NCBI RefSeq assembly: GCF_016031615.1
Contig: NZ_JACYXC010000001.1
Span: forward strand, 2,728,001-2,792,000
Length of the DNA: 64,000 bases
Source: Streptomyces pactum
GTDB taxonomy: Bacteria > Actinomycetota > Actinomycetes > Streptomycetales > Streptomycetaceae
Reading direction: 5' to 3'
Shown here: in pieces, positions 16,492 through 25,472 of the stretch
Position numbering within the stretch: the stretch's first letter is position 1
Layout: every line of letters begins with the position of its first letter
Translations under genes and position numbers: made by a program
The notes under the pieces: generated by a model
Database searches by the model: none
The model's input: only the letters and a program-made list of their open reading frames with translations
Told to the model about the DNA's origin: nothing

Positions 16492-17097
16492 TTATTTCTG
16501 GGAAGCTCCCGGTCGCATCCGGTGCCAGCGGGCGAGCATCCCCTCCGGCACCTCCTCCGCGGTCAGCGCGTAGACCAGATGGTCCCGCCAGGCGCCGTCG
16601 ATGTGCAGATAACGGGGCCGCAGCCCTTCCTCGCGGAATCCGAGTTTCTCCACCACCCGGCGGCTCGGCCCGTTCTCCGGCCGGATGCACACCTCGATCC
16701 GGTGCAGCCCGACGGCGCGGAAGCAGTGGTCCACGGTGAGCGCCACGGCGGTCGGCATGACCCCGCGGCCCGCCACCGCCTCGTCCACCCAGTAGCCGAT
16801 GTGGCCCGAACACATCGACCCCCAGGTGATCCCGGCGACGGTCAGCTGCCCGGCCAGCCGCCCCCGGTACTCGATGACGAACGGCAGCATCCGCCCCGCG
16901 TGGGCCTCGGACCGCAGGTGGCGCACCATCTGCCGGTAGGTGGGCCGGTGGATGACCGGACCGCCCGGCAGGGTCGGCGGGATGGTCGCCTCCCACGGGC
17001 GCAGCCACTCCCGGTTGCGCTGGTTCACCTCGCGCCACGCCTTGTGGTCGCGCAGCCTTATCGGGCGGAGGACCGTGTCGCCGTCCGCCAGCTCCAC
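16492..17097 (-). CDS. GNAT-family acetyltransferase, RimJ-like
   Basis: 201 residues. It opens LADGDTVLRPIRLRDHKAW and has RNREWLRPWEAT, then the acetyl-CoA loop in YWVDEAVAGRGVMPTA and a C-terminal ENGPSRRVVEKLGFREEG. This is the Rim-type branch that acetylates protein N-termini, often ribosomal. GTG 17097 is the only ATG/GTG/TTG after the preceding in-frame stop and lies 15 bp past the mog stop, so it is probably translated as part of the moeA-moaC-mog transcript. Confidence 0.88.
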   Translation of the reverse strand: MELADGDTVLRPIRLRDHKAWREVNQRNREWLRPWEATIPPTLPGGPVIHRPTYRQMVRHLRSEAHAGRMLPFVIEYRGRLAGQLTVAGITWGSMCSGHIGYWVDEAVAGRGVMPTAVALTVDHCFRAVGLHRIEVCIRPENGPSRRVVEKLGFREEGLRPRYLHIDGAWRDHLVYALTAEEVPEGMLARWHRMRPGASQK

Positions 17098-17111
17098 CGG
17101 CCAGAAGGCGT

Positions 17112-17642
17112 TCAGCTGGGGCTCCCGTGCGGACCGGCGGGTCTTGGGTGGTCACCGCCGCGGAGCTGGTCCACGGCGTGCACCAGCAGCCGGCCCAGGA
17201 CGGCCAGGCCGTCCCGGACGCCGCCGGTGGACCCGGGCAGATTGACGATCAGGGTGGTCCCGGCCACGCCGGCCAGGCCCCGGGAGAGCGCGGCGGTGGG
17301 CACCTTGGCCAGGCCCTCGGCCCGGATGGCCTCGGCGATGCCGGGGATCTCGTAGTCGATCACCCGGCGGGTGGCCTCGGGGGTGCGGTCGGTGGGCGAG
17401 ACGCCGGTGCCGCCGGTGGTGACCACGGCGTCGTACCCGCCGGCCACCGCCTCGCGCAGCGCCGCCTCCACCGGATCGCCGTCCGGCACCACCCGGGGGC
17501 CGTCCACGGTGAAGCCGAGCGCGGTCAGCCCCGCCGCGATCAGCGGTCCGCCCCGGTCCTCGTACACCCCGGCGGCGGCGCGGTTGGAGGCGGTCACCAC
17601 CAGCGCGCGGTACCCCGGCCCGGGCGCCGGCCGGGACGTCAT
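17112..17642 (-). CDS. MogA/MoaB-family molybdenum cofactor biosynthesis protein
   Basis: 176 residues. It adenylates molybdopterin before molybdate insertion. Family features are VVTASNRAAAG near the N-terminus, TTGGTGVSPTDRTPEAT (molybdopterin-binding loop) around 85-101 and a terminal NLPGSTGGVRDGL. Its ATG overlaps the moaC stop by 4 nt (ATGA), showing translational coupling. Together with moaC and moeA on this strand it forms a cofactor cluster. Confidence 0.93.
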   Translation of the reverse strand: MTSRPAPGPGYRALVVTASNRAAAGVYEDRGGPLIAAGLTALGFTVDGPRVVPDGDPVEAALREAVAGGYDAVVTTGGTGVSPTDRTPEATRRVIDYEIPGIAEAIRAEGLAKVPTAALSRGLAGVAGTTLIVNLPGSTGGVRDGLAVLGRLLVHAVDQLRGGDHPRPAGPHGSPS

Positions 17643-18121
17643 TCCCGGCTCCAGTCGCCGGACTTGCCGCCGGTCTTCTCCTCCACCCGTACGTCCGTGA
17701 TCCGGGCGCCCTTGTCCACCGCCTTGACCATGTCGATCACGGTGAGGGCGGCGACGGTGACCGCGGTCAGCGCCTCCATCTCCACCCCGGTGCGGTCGGT
17801 GGTCCGCACGGTGGCGGTGATCTCCACCGCCTCGTCGGCGACGGTCAGGTCCACCGTCACCCCGGAGACCGCCAGCGGGTGGCAGAGCGGGATCAGGTCC
17901 GGGGTGCGCTTGGCCCCCATGATCCCGGCGATCCGTGCGGTGGCGAGGGCGTCGCCCTTGGGCACCCCCTCCCCCCGCAGCAGCTCCACCACGCGGGGCG
18001 AGACCAGCACGCGCCCGGAGGCACGGGCGGTGCGGGTGGTGACGTCCTTGGCGGAGACATCGACCATCCGCGCCGCGCCGGCGTGGTCGAGGTGGGTGAG
18101 ATGGTCCTGCGCGCTGCTCAT
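17639..18121 (-). CDS. moaC: Cyclic pyranopterin monophosphate synthase MoaC
   Basis: 160 residues. It acts with MoaA in the first step of molybdenum cofactor synthesis. Conserved MVDVSAKDVTTRTA, KGDALATARIAGIMGAKRT, LIPLCHP, and GVEMEALTAV with KAVDKG are all present. ATG 18121 has GGGAG 4 nt upstream and matches the family start; the frame extends to 18220 without support. It is coupled to the mog gene by a 4-nt overlap. No moaA is in the window. Confidence 0.95.
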   Translation of the reverse strand: MSSAQDHLTHLDHAGAARMVDVSAKDVTTRTARASGRVLVSPRVVELLRGEGVPKGDALATARIAGIMGAKRTPDLIPLCHPLAVSGVTVDLTVADEAVEITATVRTTDRTGVEMEALTAVTVAALTVIDMVKAVDKGARITDVRVEEKTGGKSGDWSRE

Positions 18122-18229
18122 CGTTCTCCCGGTCGGGCCCCATGGCTCGTTGTGGTACGTCACCGTACCCGCAGTGCCCCGGGGCGGGGTCGCCGAGTGT
18201 CCCCGCGCGGAGCGGGACACCCGGGCGGG

Positions 18230-19675
18230 TCAGGTCAGCAGCACCACGTCCACCTCCGCGCCGGCGGCCACCGCGGTGGTGTCCTCGTCCACCACGATCA
18301 GGGCGTTGGCCTGCGCGAGCGCCGCCACCAGGTGCGATCCGGCACCGCCCACGGGGGTGACGGTGCCCGGCTCACCGGGCACCGCCGCGGGCTCGTACCG
18401 GCCGCGCAGGAACTGCCGCCGGCCCCGCGGGGAGGAGGTGACGGCCTCGGCGCACACCGCCCGCCGGGTGGTGCGGTGCACGTCCGGCAGGCCCATCAGG
18501 GTGCGGATCACCGGGCGGACGAAGAGCTCGAAGGAGACGTACGCGCTGACCGGGTTCCCCGGGAGCGCCAGCAGCGGCACGCGGTCCGGGCCGATCCGCC
18601 CGAACCCCTGCGGCTTGCCGGGCTGCATGGCGACCTTCCGGAACTCCACGTCGCCGCCGAGCGCCTCCTTGACCACGTCGTACGCGCCGACGCTGACCCC
18701 GCCGCTGGTGACGATGGCGTCCGCGCGGATCAGCTGGTCCTCCACGGCCGCCCGGAGCGTGGCGGCGTCGTCCGCCACCGCCCCGGCCCGGTAGGCGATG
18801 GCGCCCGCCTCCCGGGCGGCGGCGGTGAGCTGGAAGCTGTTGGAGTCGTGGATGCGGCCCGGCGCGAGCGCCTCGCCGGGCGGCACCAGCTCACTGCCGG
18901 TGGACATCACCACCACCCGCGGCCGCGGCCGGACCGTCACCGTGGCGCGGCCGATCGCGGCCAGCAGCGCGATCTGCGGCGGGCCCAGGACCGTGCCGGC
19001 GCGCAGCGCGAGCTCCCCGGCCCCGACGTCGCTGCCCCGGGCGCGCACATGGGCACCGGCCGCGACCGGGCGGTGCACCCGCACCCGGCCGGTGGCGCCC
19101 TCGGGGGCGGCGCTGTGCGCGCGCATCGCGGTGGCGGGCCCCCCGCCGGTGCCTCCGTCGGTCCACTCCACCGGCACCACGGCCTCGGCGCCCGGCGGCA
19201 GCGGGGCGCCGGTCATGATGCGGGCGGCCTCGCCCGGCCCCACCGCGGGCGGCTCGCCGCTGCCCGCCGCGACGTCGCCGATCACCGTGAGCACCGCCGG
19301 CTCCCGCTCGCTCGCCGCCGCGACGTCGGCGGTGCGGACCGCGTAGCCGTCCATGGAGCTGTTGTCGAAGGGCGGCAGCGCGACGGGGACGGTGACGTCC
19401 TCGACGAGCACACAGCCCTGCGCCTCCAGCAGCGGCAGCTCGATCGGCTCCAGCGGGCGGATCTTGCCGAGGATGTCGTCCAGGTGGTCGGCCACCGGCC
19501 ACAGGCGGTCCGCGTCCTGCGCACCGCGGCCGGCACCGCCGGACCGGGCCGTCCCCCGGGTTCCGGGGCCGCCGGCCCCCTGGGTGCGCGGTACCGCGGC
19601 GTCGCAGCCCGTCGTGCCCGGGCCGTGGCCGGCCCCCGGTCCGTGGTCGGCGGCCTGCGCCGCGGTGCTGCTCAA
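18230..19675 (-). CDS. moeA: Molybdopterin molybdotransferase MoeA
   Basis: 481 residues. It inserts molybdate into adenylated molybdopterin. The core begins at about residue 60 (DHLDDILGKI) and carries FDNSSMDGYAV, the domain III loop TSGGVSVGAYDVVKEAL, and GFGRIGPDRVPLLALPGNPVS. About 55 Gly/Ala-rich residues precede it. The TTG start at 19675 is supported by GAGGAG inside the last codons of galU, only 4 bp away, so galU and moeA look co-transcribed. A later start is possible because the N-terminus is low-complexity. Confidence 0.92.
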   Translation of the reverse strand: MSSTAAQAADHGPGAGHGPGTTGCDAAVPRTQGAGGPGTRGTARSGGAGRGAQDADRLWPVADHLDDILGKIRPLEPIELPLLEAQGCVLVEDVTVPVALPPFDNSSMDGYAVRTADVAAASEREPAVLTVIGDVAAGSGEPPAVGPGEAARIMTGAPLPPGAEAVVPVEWTDGGTGGGPATAMRAHSAAPEGATGRVRVHRPVAAGAHVRARGSDVGAGELALRAGTVLGPPQIALLAAIGRATVTVRPRPRVVVMSTGSELVPPGEALAPGRIHDSNSFQLTAAAREAGAIAYRAGAVADDAATLRAAVEDQLIRADAIVTSGGVSVGAYDVVKEALGGDVEFRKVAMQPGKPQGFGRIGPDRVPLLALPGNPVSAYVSFELFVRPVIRTLMGLPDVHRTTRRAVCAEAVTSSPRGRRQFLRGRYEPAAVPGEPGTVTPVGGAGSHLVAALAQANALIVVDEDTTAVAAGAEVDVVLLT

Positions 19676-19679
19676 CGCG

Positions 19680-20582
19680 CTACATCTCCTCGTCTACGAA
19701 ACTCCGGAGCCAGGCCCGGAAGTCCGGACCCAGATCTTCACGTTCGCACGCGAGTCTGACAATGGCACGCAGGTAATCGCCGCGGTCTCCGGTGTCGTAC
19801 CGGCGGCCCTTGAAGACGACGCCGTGCACCGGGCCGCCGAGGTCCGGATTCTCGGCCAGCGCCTGGAGGGCGTCGGTCAGCTGGATCTCGCCGCCGCGGC
19901 CGGGCCGGGTCTCGCGGAGCACCCCGAAGATCGACGGGTCGAGCACGTAGCGGCCGATGACCGCGTAGTTGCTGGGGGCGTCGGCCGGCTCGGGCTTCTC
20001 CACCAGCCCGCTGACCTGGACCACCCCGTCGTCGAAGGTCGGCTTGACGGCGGCGCAGCCGTACAGGTGGATCTGCGACGGGTCCACCTCCATCAGCGCG
20101 ATCACGCTGCCGCCGTGCTGCTCCTGGACCTCCACCATCCGGGAGAGCAGCGGGTCCCGGGCGTCGATCAGGTCGTCGCCCAGCAGCACCGCGAACGGCT
20201 GGTCGCCCACGTGCGGCGCCGCGCAGAGCACCGCGTGCCCCAGTCCGCGCGGGTCGCCCTGCCGGACGTAGTGCATGGTGGCGAGGTCGCTGGACTCCTG
20301 GACACGGGCGAGCCGGGTGGCGTCGCCCTTCCGGGCGAGCAGCTCCTCCAGCTCGTAGTTGCGGTCGAAGTGGTCCTCCAGCGGGCGCTTGTTGCGGCCG
20401 GTGATCATCAGGACGTCCGAGAGCCCCGCGTGGACGGCCTCCTCCACCACGTACTGGATCGCCGGCTTGTCGACGACCGGCAGCATCTCCTTGGGAGTGG
20501 CCTTCGTCGCGGGGAGGAAGCGGGTGCCGAGTCCCGCTGCGGGAATGACAGCCTTGCTGATCCGAGTACGCGATTCAGTCAT
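19680..20582 (-). CDS. galU: UTP-glucose-1-phosphate uridylyltransferase
   Basis: 300 residues, the normal length. It makes UDP-glucose from UTP and glucose-1-phosphate. The nucleotide-binding signature is GLGTRFLPATKATPKEMLP (residues 17-35), followed by DKPAIQYVVEEAV. GDDLID, GLVEKP and ETRPGRGGEIQLTDAL are also conserved. The ATG at 20582 follows AGGTTCAGGA. It is divergent from the 5-formyl-THF cyclo-ligase gene by 70 bp and leads the galU-moeA pair. Confidence 0.95.
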   Translation of the reverse strand: MTESRTRISKAVIPAAGLGTRFLPATKATPKEMLPVVDKPAIQYVVEEAVHAGLSDVLMITGRNKRPLEDHFDRNYELEELLARKGDATRLARVQESSDLATMHYVRQGDPRGLGHAVLCAAPHVGDQPFAVLLGDDLIDARDPLLSRMVEVQEQHGGSVIALMEVDPSQIHLYGCAAVKPTFDDGVVQVSGLVEKPEPADAPSNYAVIGRYVLDPSIFGVLRETRPGRGGEIQLTDALQALAENPDLGGPVHGVVFKGRRYDTGDRGDYLRAIVRLACEREDLGPDFRAWLRSFVDEEM

Positions 20583-20652
20583 GTCCTGAACCTTATCCGG
20601 TGGCTTTGACCGAATGACGAGGGTTCAGTGGATATGACACGAGACAGGAGAT

Positions 20653-21264
20653 ATGTGCGTCCCGATGATCAGTCCTGAGGCTAGTAAGGAAGCTTTGCGG
20701 AAACGTCTCCTCTCGGTAAGGGCCGGGTTGACAGCAGATGACGTCACGGCGGCGGAGGCGGCTGTGACCCGTCACGCGCTGGCCCTGCCGGAGCTGGCCT
20801 CGGCCCGGACGGTCGCCGCCTACGTCTCGGTCGGCCGCGAACCGGGCACCCGGGCCCTGCTGGAGGAGCTGCGCGCCCGGGGCGTCCGCGTGCTGCTGCC
20901 GGTGCTGCTGCCCGACAACGACCTGGACTGGGCCGTCCACCGGGGCCCCGGCACCCTCGCCCGCGCCTCCCGGGGGCTGCTGGAGCCCACCGGCGAGCGG
21001 CTGGGTCCGGACGCGGTGCTCACCGCGGACACCGTGCTGCTGCCCGGCCTGGCGGTGGACCGCACCGGACTGCGGTTGGGCCGCGGCGGTGGCAGCTACG
21101 ACCGGGTGCTGGCCCGGCTGGACGCGGCGGGCGCGGCCCCCGCCCTGGTGGTGCTGCTCCACGACGGCGAACTGCTGGACCGGGTCCCCGCCGAGGCGCA
21201 CGACCGCCCGGTACGGGCCGCGGTGACCCCCTCGGGCGTCCACCGCTTCCCCGCCGCGGGCTGA
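20653..21264 (+). CDS. 5-formyltetrahydrofolate cyclo-ligase
   Basis: 203 residues. It converts 5-formyl-THF to 5,10-methenyl-THF with ATP. Family motifs are KEALRKRLLSVRAGL at the start, AYVSVGREPGT, LLPGLAVDRTGLRLGRGGGSYDR (ATP/folate binding, written here as LPGLAVDRTG and RLGRGGGSYDRVL) and a C-terminal DRPV..VTPSGV. ACAGGAGAT precedes the ATG. The conserved part may begin at the second ATG (MISPEA). It is divergent from galU. Confidence 0.92.
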   Translation: MCVPMISPEASKEALRKRLLSVRAGLTADDVTAAEAAVTRHALALPELASARTVAAYVSVGREPGTRALLEELRARGVRVLLPVLLPDNDLDWAVHRGPGTLARASRGLLEPTGERLGPDAVLTADTVLLPGLAVDRTGLRLGRGGGSYDRVLARLDAAGAAPALVVLLHDGELLDRVPAEAHDRPVRAAVTPSGVHRFPAAG

Positions 21265-21749
21265 CGGCGGGACGGGCCGCAGCGCGGGCACGGGTAGCCG
21301 GGCACGGGTGCGGGCCAGGGTGGCAGCGGCGGCGGATGGGTGGGGGGGCTCGGGCTGCGGGCAGGGGGTCGCAGAGGCGGCGGTACGGGCGGGCTGGGCG
21401 GCCGGGGGCGCCGGTACGGGCGGCTGGGGGGCCGGTGGGAGGGACGGAGAGCCCGGTACGGGCGCGTCCGGGGCCCGGGGCGGCGGCCAGGGGTGGACGC
21501 AGGGCGTGGGTGCGGGCGTCCCGGAGGCTGACAGAGGGGATACGGCCGGGGGGCGGGGTGGCCGAGGGCGGGGGTGGCCCAGGGCGGGGGGTACGGGCGG
21601 CCGGGCGCGGACGCGGCGGCGCACGGCCGCGGATACGGCCCTCGGCCCCGCCGCCGGAACCGTGTGGTTCCTGCGGGCGGGGCCGGAATCGGGTCCGCAC
21701 GCGGCAGCGGGTCCGCACGGCGGCGTCCGGCCGCCGCGCGGACCGCGGC
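21265..21749. other. Spacer without recognisable gene
   Basis: 485 bp of very G-rich sequence (many GGGG runs on the plus strand) between convergent genes. Open frames read as Gly/Ala/Arg runs with no family features. No gene supported. Confidence 0.5.
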
Positions 21750-24680
21750 TCACGGGGTGAGAGCCAGCTCGTCCTCGGTGGACTTGTCGACCGCCCGCCG
21801 GCTGAACGACCAGGGCAGCAGCTCACCCTTGGCCCACTTGTCGGTCTGGTCGGTGTAGTGGTCGTGGAAGGCGTGGCCGGACGCCCCGGTGAGGTTGATC
21901 CAGCGGGACTTGTCCAGGTCCTGGAGGTTGACCACCATCCGCATCGACGGCACCCAGGAGACCTCGTAGCCGCCGGCCGCGTTCCAGCCGGTGGCGTTCA
22001 CCGCCGCCTCACCGCCGCCGAGGTTCCACGGACCCCGGTTGAGCAGCCACTGGATGTAGCCGGGGCCCTCCTTGCCGAGGGTCTGGTTCTTCAGGGTCAG
22101 CCGGTGCAGCCGGCCCCAGCTCCAGCTGTCGACGTCCTTGCCCAGCTTGGCGGTCAGCTCGTAGCGGGCGTCCTTCATGGCCCGGGCGAGCAGCTCGTCG
22201 CGGTTGGTGGCGCCGGGGTTGGTGGAGGTGCCGGACGTCTTCCACCAGTTGTTCTTCGGCTCGTCGAGGATGTTGCGCACCACCTCGTACCAGCGGTCGC
22301 CGCCGTCCGGCTGGGCCGAGGACCGGCTCCGCTGGCCGCACTCGCGGACCGTGCGGGTGTTGCCGTCCAGGTCCTCCACCGGGCCCGAGTCGTCGGCCGG
22401 CCGCACCCGCAGGCACTGCCCCTCGACCCGCAGCTCCTTGGGGAGCTTGTTGCCGAAGGCGAGCATCAGGGTGTTGCGCCAGACGGCGTTGAAGTAGGCG
22501 GCGGCGGCCGAGTCGGAGTCCTGGGTGTAGTCCCAGCCCTCCAGCAGCTGCTGCGCCTCGCGGACGTAGCCGTCCTTGATGTCGATCTTCAGCAGGTAGG
22601 GCGTGAGCAGCTCGGCGATCTCGCTGCTGTTGTCCATCTGCATGCTCTGCATGTCGTCGGTCGAGATCTTCCCGCCGTCCTTGATCTTCGACTCGATGAG
22701 GTCGTTGATCCGCTGGCTGCGGGCGCCGTAGCCCCAGTCGTCGGTGAGCCGGTAGCGGTACTTGTCGTCCACCACGGCCTGGTTGGCGGTGACGATGTAG
22801 CCGCGCTCGGGGTTCTTCTCCCAGGGCAGCGCGGACTGCGGGATGAAGCCCTGCCAGCGGTACTCCGGGTCCCAGCCGGGGGCCGGGTAGCGACCGTCGC
22901 CCTTGCCGCGGACCGGGATACGGCCCGGCGCCTGGTAGCCGATGTTGCCGTCGGTGTCGGCGTAGATCATGTTCTGCGCCGGAACGGCGAAGTCGGCGGC
23001 GGCCTTGCGGAACTGGGTGAAGTCCTGGGCCGCGTTGAGGTCGAACAGCGCGTCCATGGTCCTGGAGGGTTCCAGGGCGGTCCAGCGCAGGGAGACCGCG
23101 TAACCGTCCCCGCGGTCCGGGGCGAGGTTGCCGACGGGCGCGTTCTCGCCCACCTTGTCCAGCTCGTCGTCGAGCGCGTCGTCCCGGTCGGAGATCACCG
23201 GACGGCCGTCCTTGGTGGTGCGGACGGTGATCGTACGGCTCTTGTCCTCCGCGACCTTGATGGTCTCCTTGCGGGTGGTGAACGGGACCTGCTTGCCGTC
23301 GTACAGGTAGCTGTCCGCGGTGACCTTCTCCAGGTACAGGTCGGAGACGTCCGCGCCCAGGTTGGTCATGCCCCAGGCGATCTTGGCGTTGTGGCCTATC
23401 ACCACGCCCGGCATGCCGGCGAAGGTGTAGCCGGCCACGTCGTACGGGCAGGCGGTGTCCACCCGGTTGCAGTGCAGGCCCATCTGGTACCAGACCGAGG
23501 GCAGCTGCGGGGCCAGGTGCGGGTCGTTGGCGAGCAACGGCTTGCCGGTGGTGGTGTGCTCCCCGGAGACCACCCACGAGTTGGAGCCGATGCCGGACCC
23601 GTTGGGGCCGAGCAGCGCCGGGATGTCCTCCACGGTGCGGGAGAGCGAGCTGAGCTGGGTCTGCAGGCCCTGGGTGGAGCCGGCCGGGGTGCCGGTGCCG
23701 GTCCCCTGCGTGCCGGTGCCGGCGGTGCCCGTGCCCTGCGTCCCCGTGCCCGTGCCGGTGCCCGTACCGCCGGGGGTGCCGGTGCCGGTGCCGCCGGGCG
23801 TGCCCGTGCCCGTACCGGTGCCGGTGCCGTCGGGGGTGCCGGTGCCCGTGCCGCCGGGGGTGCCGGTGCCGGTGCCGCCGGGCGTCTCGCTGCCGGAGGC
23901 GGGGGGCGTGGCGGCCGGGTCGAACTCCTCGGTGATCGGATCGACCGCGCCGCCGTCGACGATGGGCTTGTTCCGCTCGTAGGGGTACGGCGGGTACAGC
24001 TCCTCGATCTGCTTCTTGCTGAGCCGACTGGAGGACAGCGCGCGGTCGATCTCGTCCCGCATGTTGGCGCGCAGGTCCCAGGCCATCGCCTTCAGCCAGG
24101 CGACCGAGTCGACCGGGGTCCACTTCTCGGGCTTGTAGTCGTTGACGAACTCCATGGCCGCGTACTCGACCGACAACTCCTTGCCCTGGTGGTCGTCGAG
24201 GTACGCGTTGACGCCGTCGGAGTACGCCTGCAGGTACTTCTTCGTCTCCGCCGACAGCTTGGTGTCGTACTCCTGCTGCGCGATCCGCCGCCAGCCCAGG
24301 GTGCGGAGGAAGGCGTCGTTCTCCACCTGGTCCTTGCCGAACATCTCCGACAGCCGGCCGGCGGTCATGTGGCGGCGTACGTCCATCTCCCAGAAGCGGT
24401 CCTGGGCCTGCACGTAGCCCTGGGCGCGGAACAGGTCCTCCGGGGTGTCGGCGTAGATCTGCGGGATGCCGTAGCCGTCACGCTTCACCTGGACCGGTCC
24501 GGACAGGCCCTTGAGCTGGAGGGAGCCGGTGGTCTCCGGGAACGAGGCACGCACCGTGCTGACGCTCCAGTAGGTGCCGTATCCGACGCCCGCCACGAGC
24601 AGCAGCACGACTGCGATCACGATCAAGCGGGCACGTCGGCCCTTCTTCTTCCGAGAAGGGCCGTTTTGGTTGGCGGGCAT
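21750..24680 (-). CDS. Penicillin acylase family protein (Ntn-hydrolase)
   Basis: 976 residues. The start is basic (SRKKKGRRAR), then a signal or anchor helix LIVIAVVLLLVAGVGYGTYW (residues 19-38). The alpha subunit follows (VKRDGYGIPQIYADTPEDL, AQGYVQAQDRFWEMD). A spacer of about residues 264-335 is almost pure Gly/Thr/Pro repeats. The beta subunit begins at Ser366 in GSNSW, the N-terminal nucleophile exposed by self-cleavage after Gly365. GKPLLANDPHL and GMTNLGADVSDLY follow. Relatives hydrolyse beta-lactams, acyl-homoserine lactones or lipopeptides; the substrate is unknown. It is probably exported. Confidence 0.92.
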   Translation of the reverse strand: MPANQNGPSRKKKGRRARLIVIAVVLLLVAGVGYGTYWSVSTVRASFPETTGSLQLKGLSGPVQVKRDGYGIPQIYADTPEDLFRAQGYVQAQDRFWEMDVRRHMTAGRLSEMFGKDQVENDAFLRTLGWRRIAQQEYDTKLSAETKKYLQAYSDGVNAYLDDHQGKELSVEYAAMEFVNDYKPEKWTPVDSVAWLKAMAWDLRANMRDEIDRALSSSRLSKKQIEELYPPYPYERNKPIVDGGAVDPITEEFDPAATPPASGSETPGGTGTGTPGGTGTGTPDGTGTGTGTGTPGGTGTGTPGGTGTGTGTGTQGTGTAGTGTQGTGTGTPAGSTQGLQTQLSSLSRTVEDIPALLGPNGSGIGSNSWVVSGEHTTTGKPLLANDPHLAPQLPSVWYQMGLHCNRVDTACPYDVAGYTFAGMPGVVIGHNAKIAWGMTNLGADVSDLYLEKVTADSYLYDGKQVPFTTRKETIKVAEDKSRTITVRTTKDGRPVISDRDDALDDELDKVGENAPVGNLAPDRGDGYAVSLRWTALEPSRTMDALFDLNAAQDFTQFRKAAADFAVPAQNMIYADTDGNIGYQAPGRIPVRGKGDGRYPAPGWDPEYRWQGFIPQSALPWEKNPERGYIVTANQAVVDDKYRYRLTDDWGYGARSQRINDLIESKIKDGGKISTDDMQSMQMDNSSEIAELLTPYLLKIDIKDGYVREAQQLLEGWDYTQDSDSAAAAYFNAVWRNTLMLAFGNKLPKELRVEGQCLRVRPADDSGPVEDLDGNTRTVRECGQRSRSSAQPDGGDRWYEVVRNILDEPKNNWWKTSGTSTNPGATNRDELLARAMKDARYELTAKLGKDVDSWSWGRLHRLTLKNQTLGKEGPGYIQWLLNRGPWNLGGGEAAVNATGWNAAGGYEVSWVPSMRMVVNLQDLDKSRWINLTGASGHAFHDHYTDQTDKWAKGELLPWSFSRRAVDKSTEDELALTP
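23680..23890. repeat. Gly/Thr-coding minisatellite in penicillin acylase gene
   Basis: Degenerate repeats of a GTGCCGGTGCC type (plus strand) encode Gly-Thr dipeptides interrupted by PGG or PDG in the spacer upstream of the self-cleavage site. Units of about 24-30 bp recur, so copy number is likely to vary between strains. Confidence 0.75.
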
Positions 24681-25239
24681 CGCTGTCCTTCGAGGGCAGG
24701 GTGGTCCTGGAGTGCTGGAGCAACCATAGGCGCAGCGCCGGGGCCACCCTTACGCGGAGTCTTCCCTCGCGGACGGACCGGGGCCGCCATCGGATGGGAC
24801 TGGCGTCAAGAACCCGTAAAATGTTAGGCAAGGCAATGAAGTTTCGGAGTGCGGTTCCGAACAACCGGAACGGACATTCCGGGGTGTACGCCATAAATAT
24901 CCAGCGCGGAAAGGCGATTCACGGGCGCGGTGGGGGAAGCCCCGTCGCATCCGGGATGCCGAGGACGCCTCCGTGTACGCGAGACCACGGAGACGGAACC
25001 GGCGGCGAAGCGGACGGAGGGAACCGGGGAGCCACCCGGCCCCGGGGCCGACGGCCCTTCGCGCGGCGGCGGACGCCCCGGGCCCGGCCGGCGTCCGCCC
25101 GGTGGCGGCCCTGTGGCGGCCCTGTGGCGGCCCGATGGCCGGACGCGGGGAGCGGAGACGCTCCCGGAACGGAGGATGCCCGGAGAGTGGAGGAGGCCGA
25201 ACAGAACGGAGAACGACCGGAGGCGGAGGCTGTGACGGC
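24681..25239. other. Spacer upstream of the antiporter gene
   Basis: No gene supported. A less G+C-rich patch (24815-24900) contains TAAAAT, a dyad GTTCCG-N6-CGGAAC (24854-24871) and a short plus-strand frame starting at 24837 that degenerates into Arg/Gly-rich sequence. A 12-bp repeat (GTGGCGGCCCTG type) occurs three times at about 25101-25135. Confidence 0.4.
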
Positions 25240-25390
25240 AGCCGGAGTCCGCGGCGGGAGACGGAGACCGTGGCGGGAGACGGAGACCGAAGCGGGAGCC
25301 GGACGCCGCGACGGAAGCCGGAGACCGAGGCGGCATCGGAAACCGTGGTGCGGCACCGGAAACCGTGGCGGGAGCCGGAGGAACGTTTCG
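25240..25390. repeat. Degenerate purine-rich tandem repeats
   Basis: About eight imperfect units built on GGAGAC and GGAGACCGTGGCGG occur head to tail ahead of the antiporter. The strand asymmetry is marked. There is no coding feature in either direction. Confidence 0.55.
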
Positions 25391-25472
25391 GCTGCCACGT
25401 CGCACCCACCCGCCCGCAAGCGCCGAGACAACCCGTGATCAACCCTGAGCGCACACGAGAAAGGCCCGGCCC

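Noticed and set aside
21308..21760. Open frame of about 150 codons on the plus strand
   Set aside because: Gly/Arg/Ala-rich in G-rich DNA, no domain, no ribosome site, and it overlaps the end of the penicillin-acylase-family gene.
24835..24850. Iron-box half-site (TTAGGC) before the antiporter
   Set aside because: Only one half is present; the dyad arm is missing.
24701..25438. Plus-strand frame of about 245 codons before the antiporter
   Set aside because: Composition is dictated by purine-rich repeats; no family features, and opposite-strand frames are equally open.
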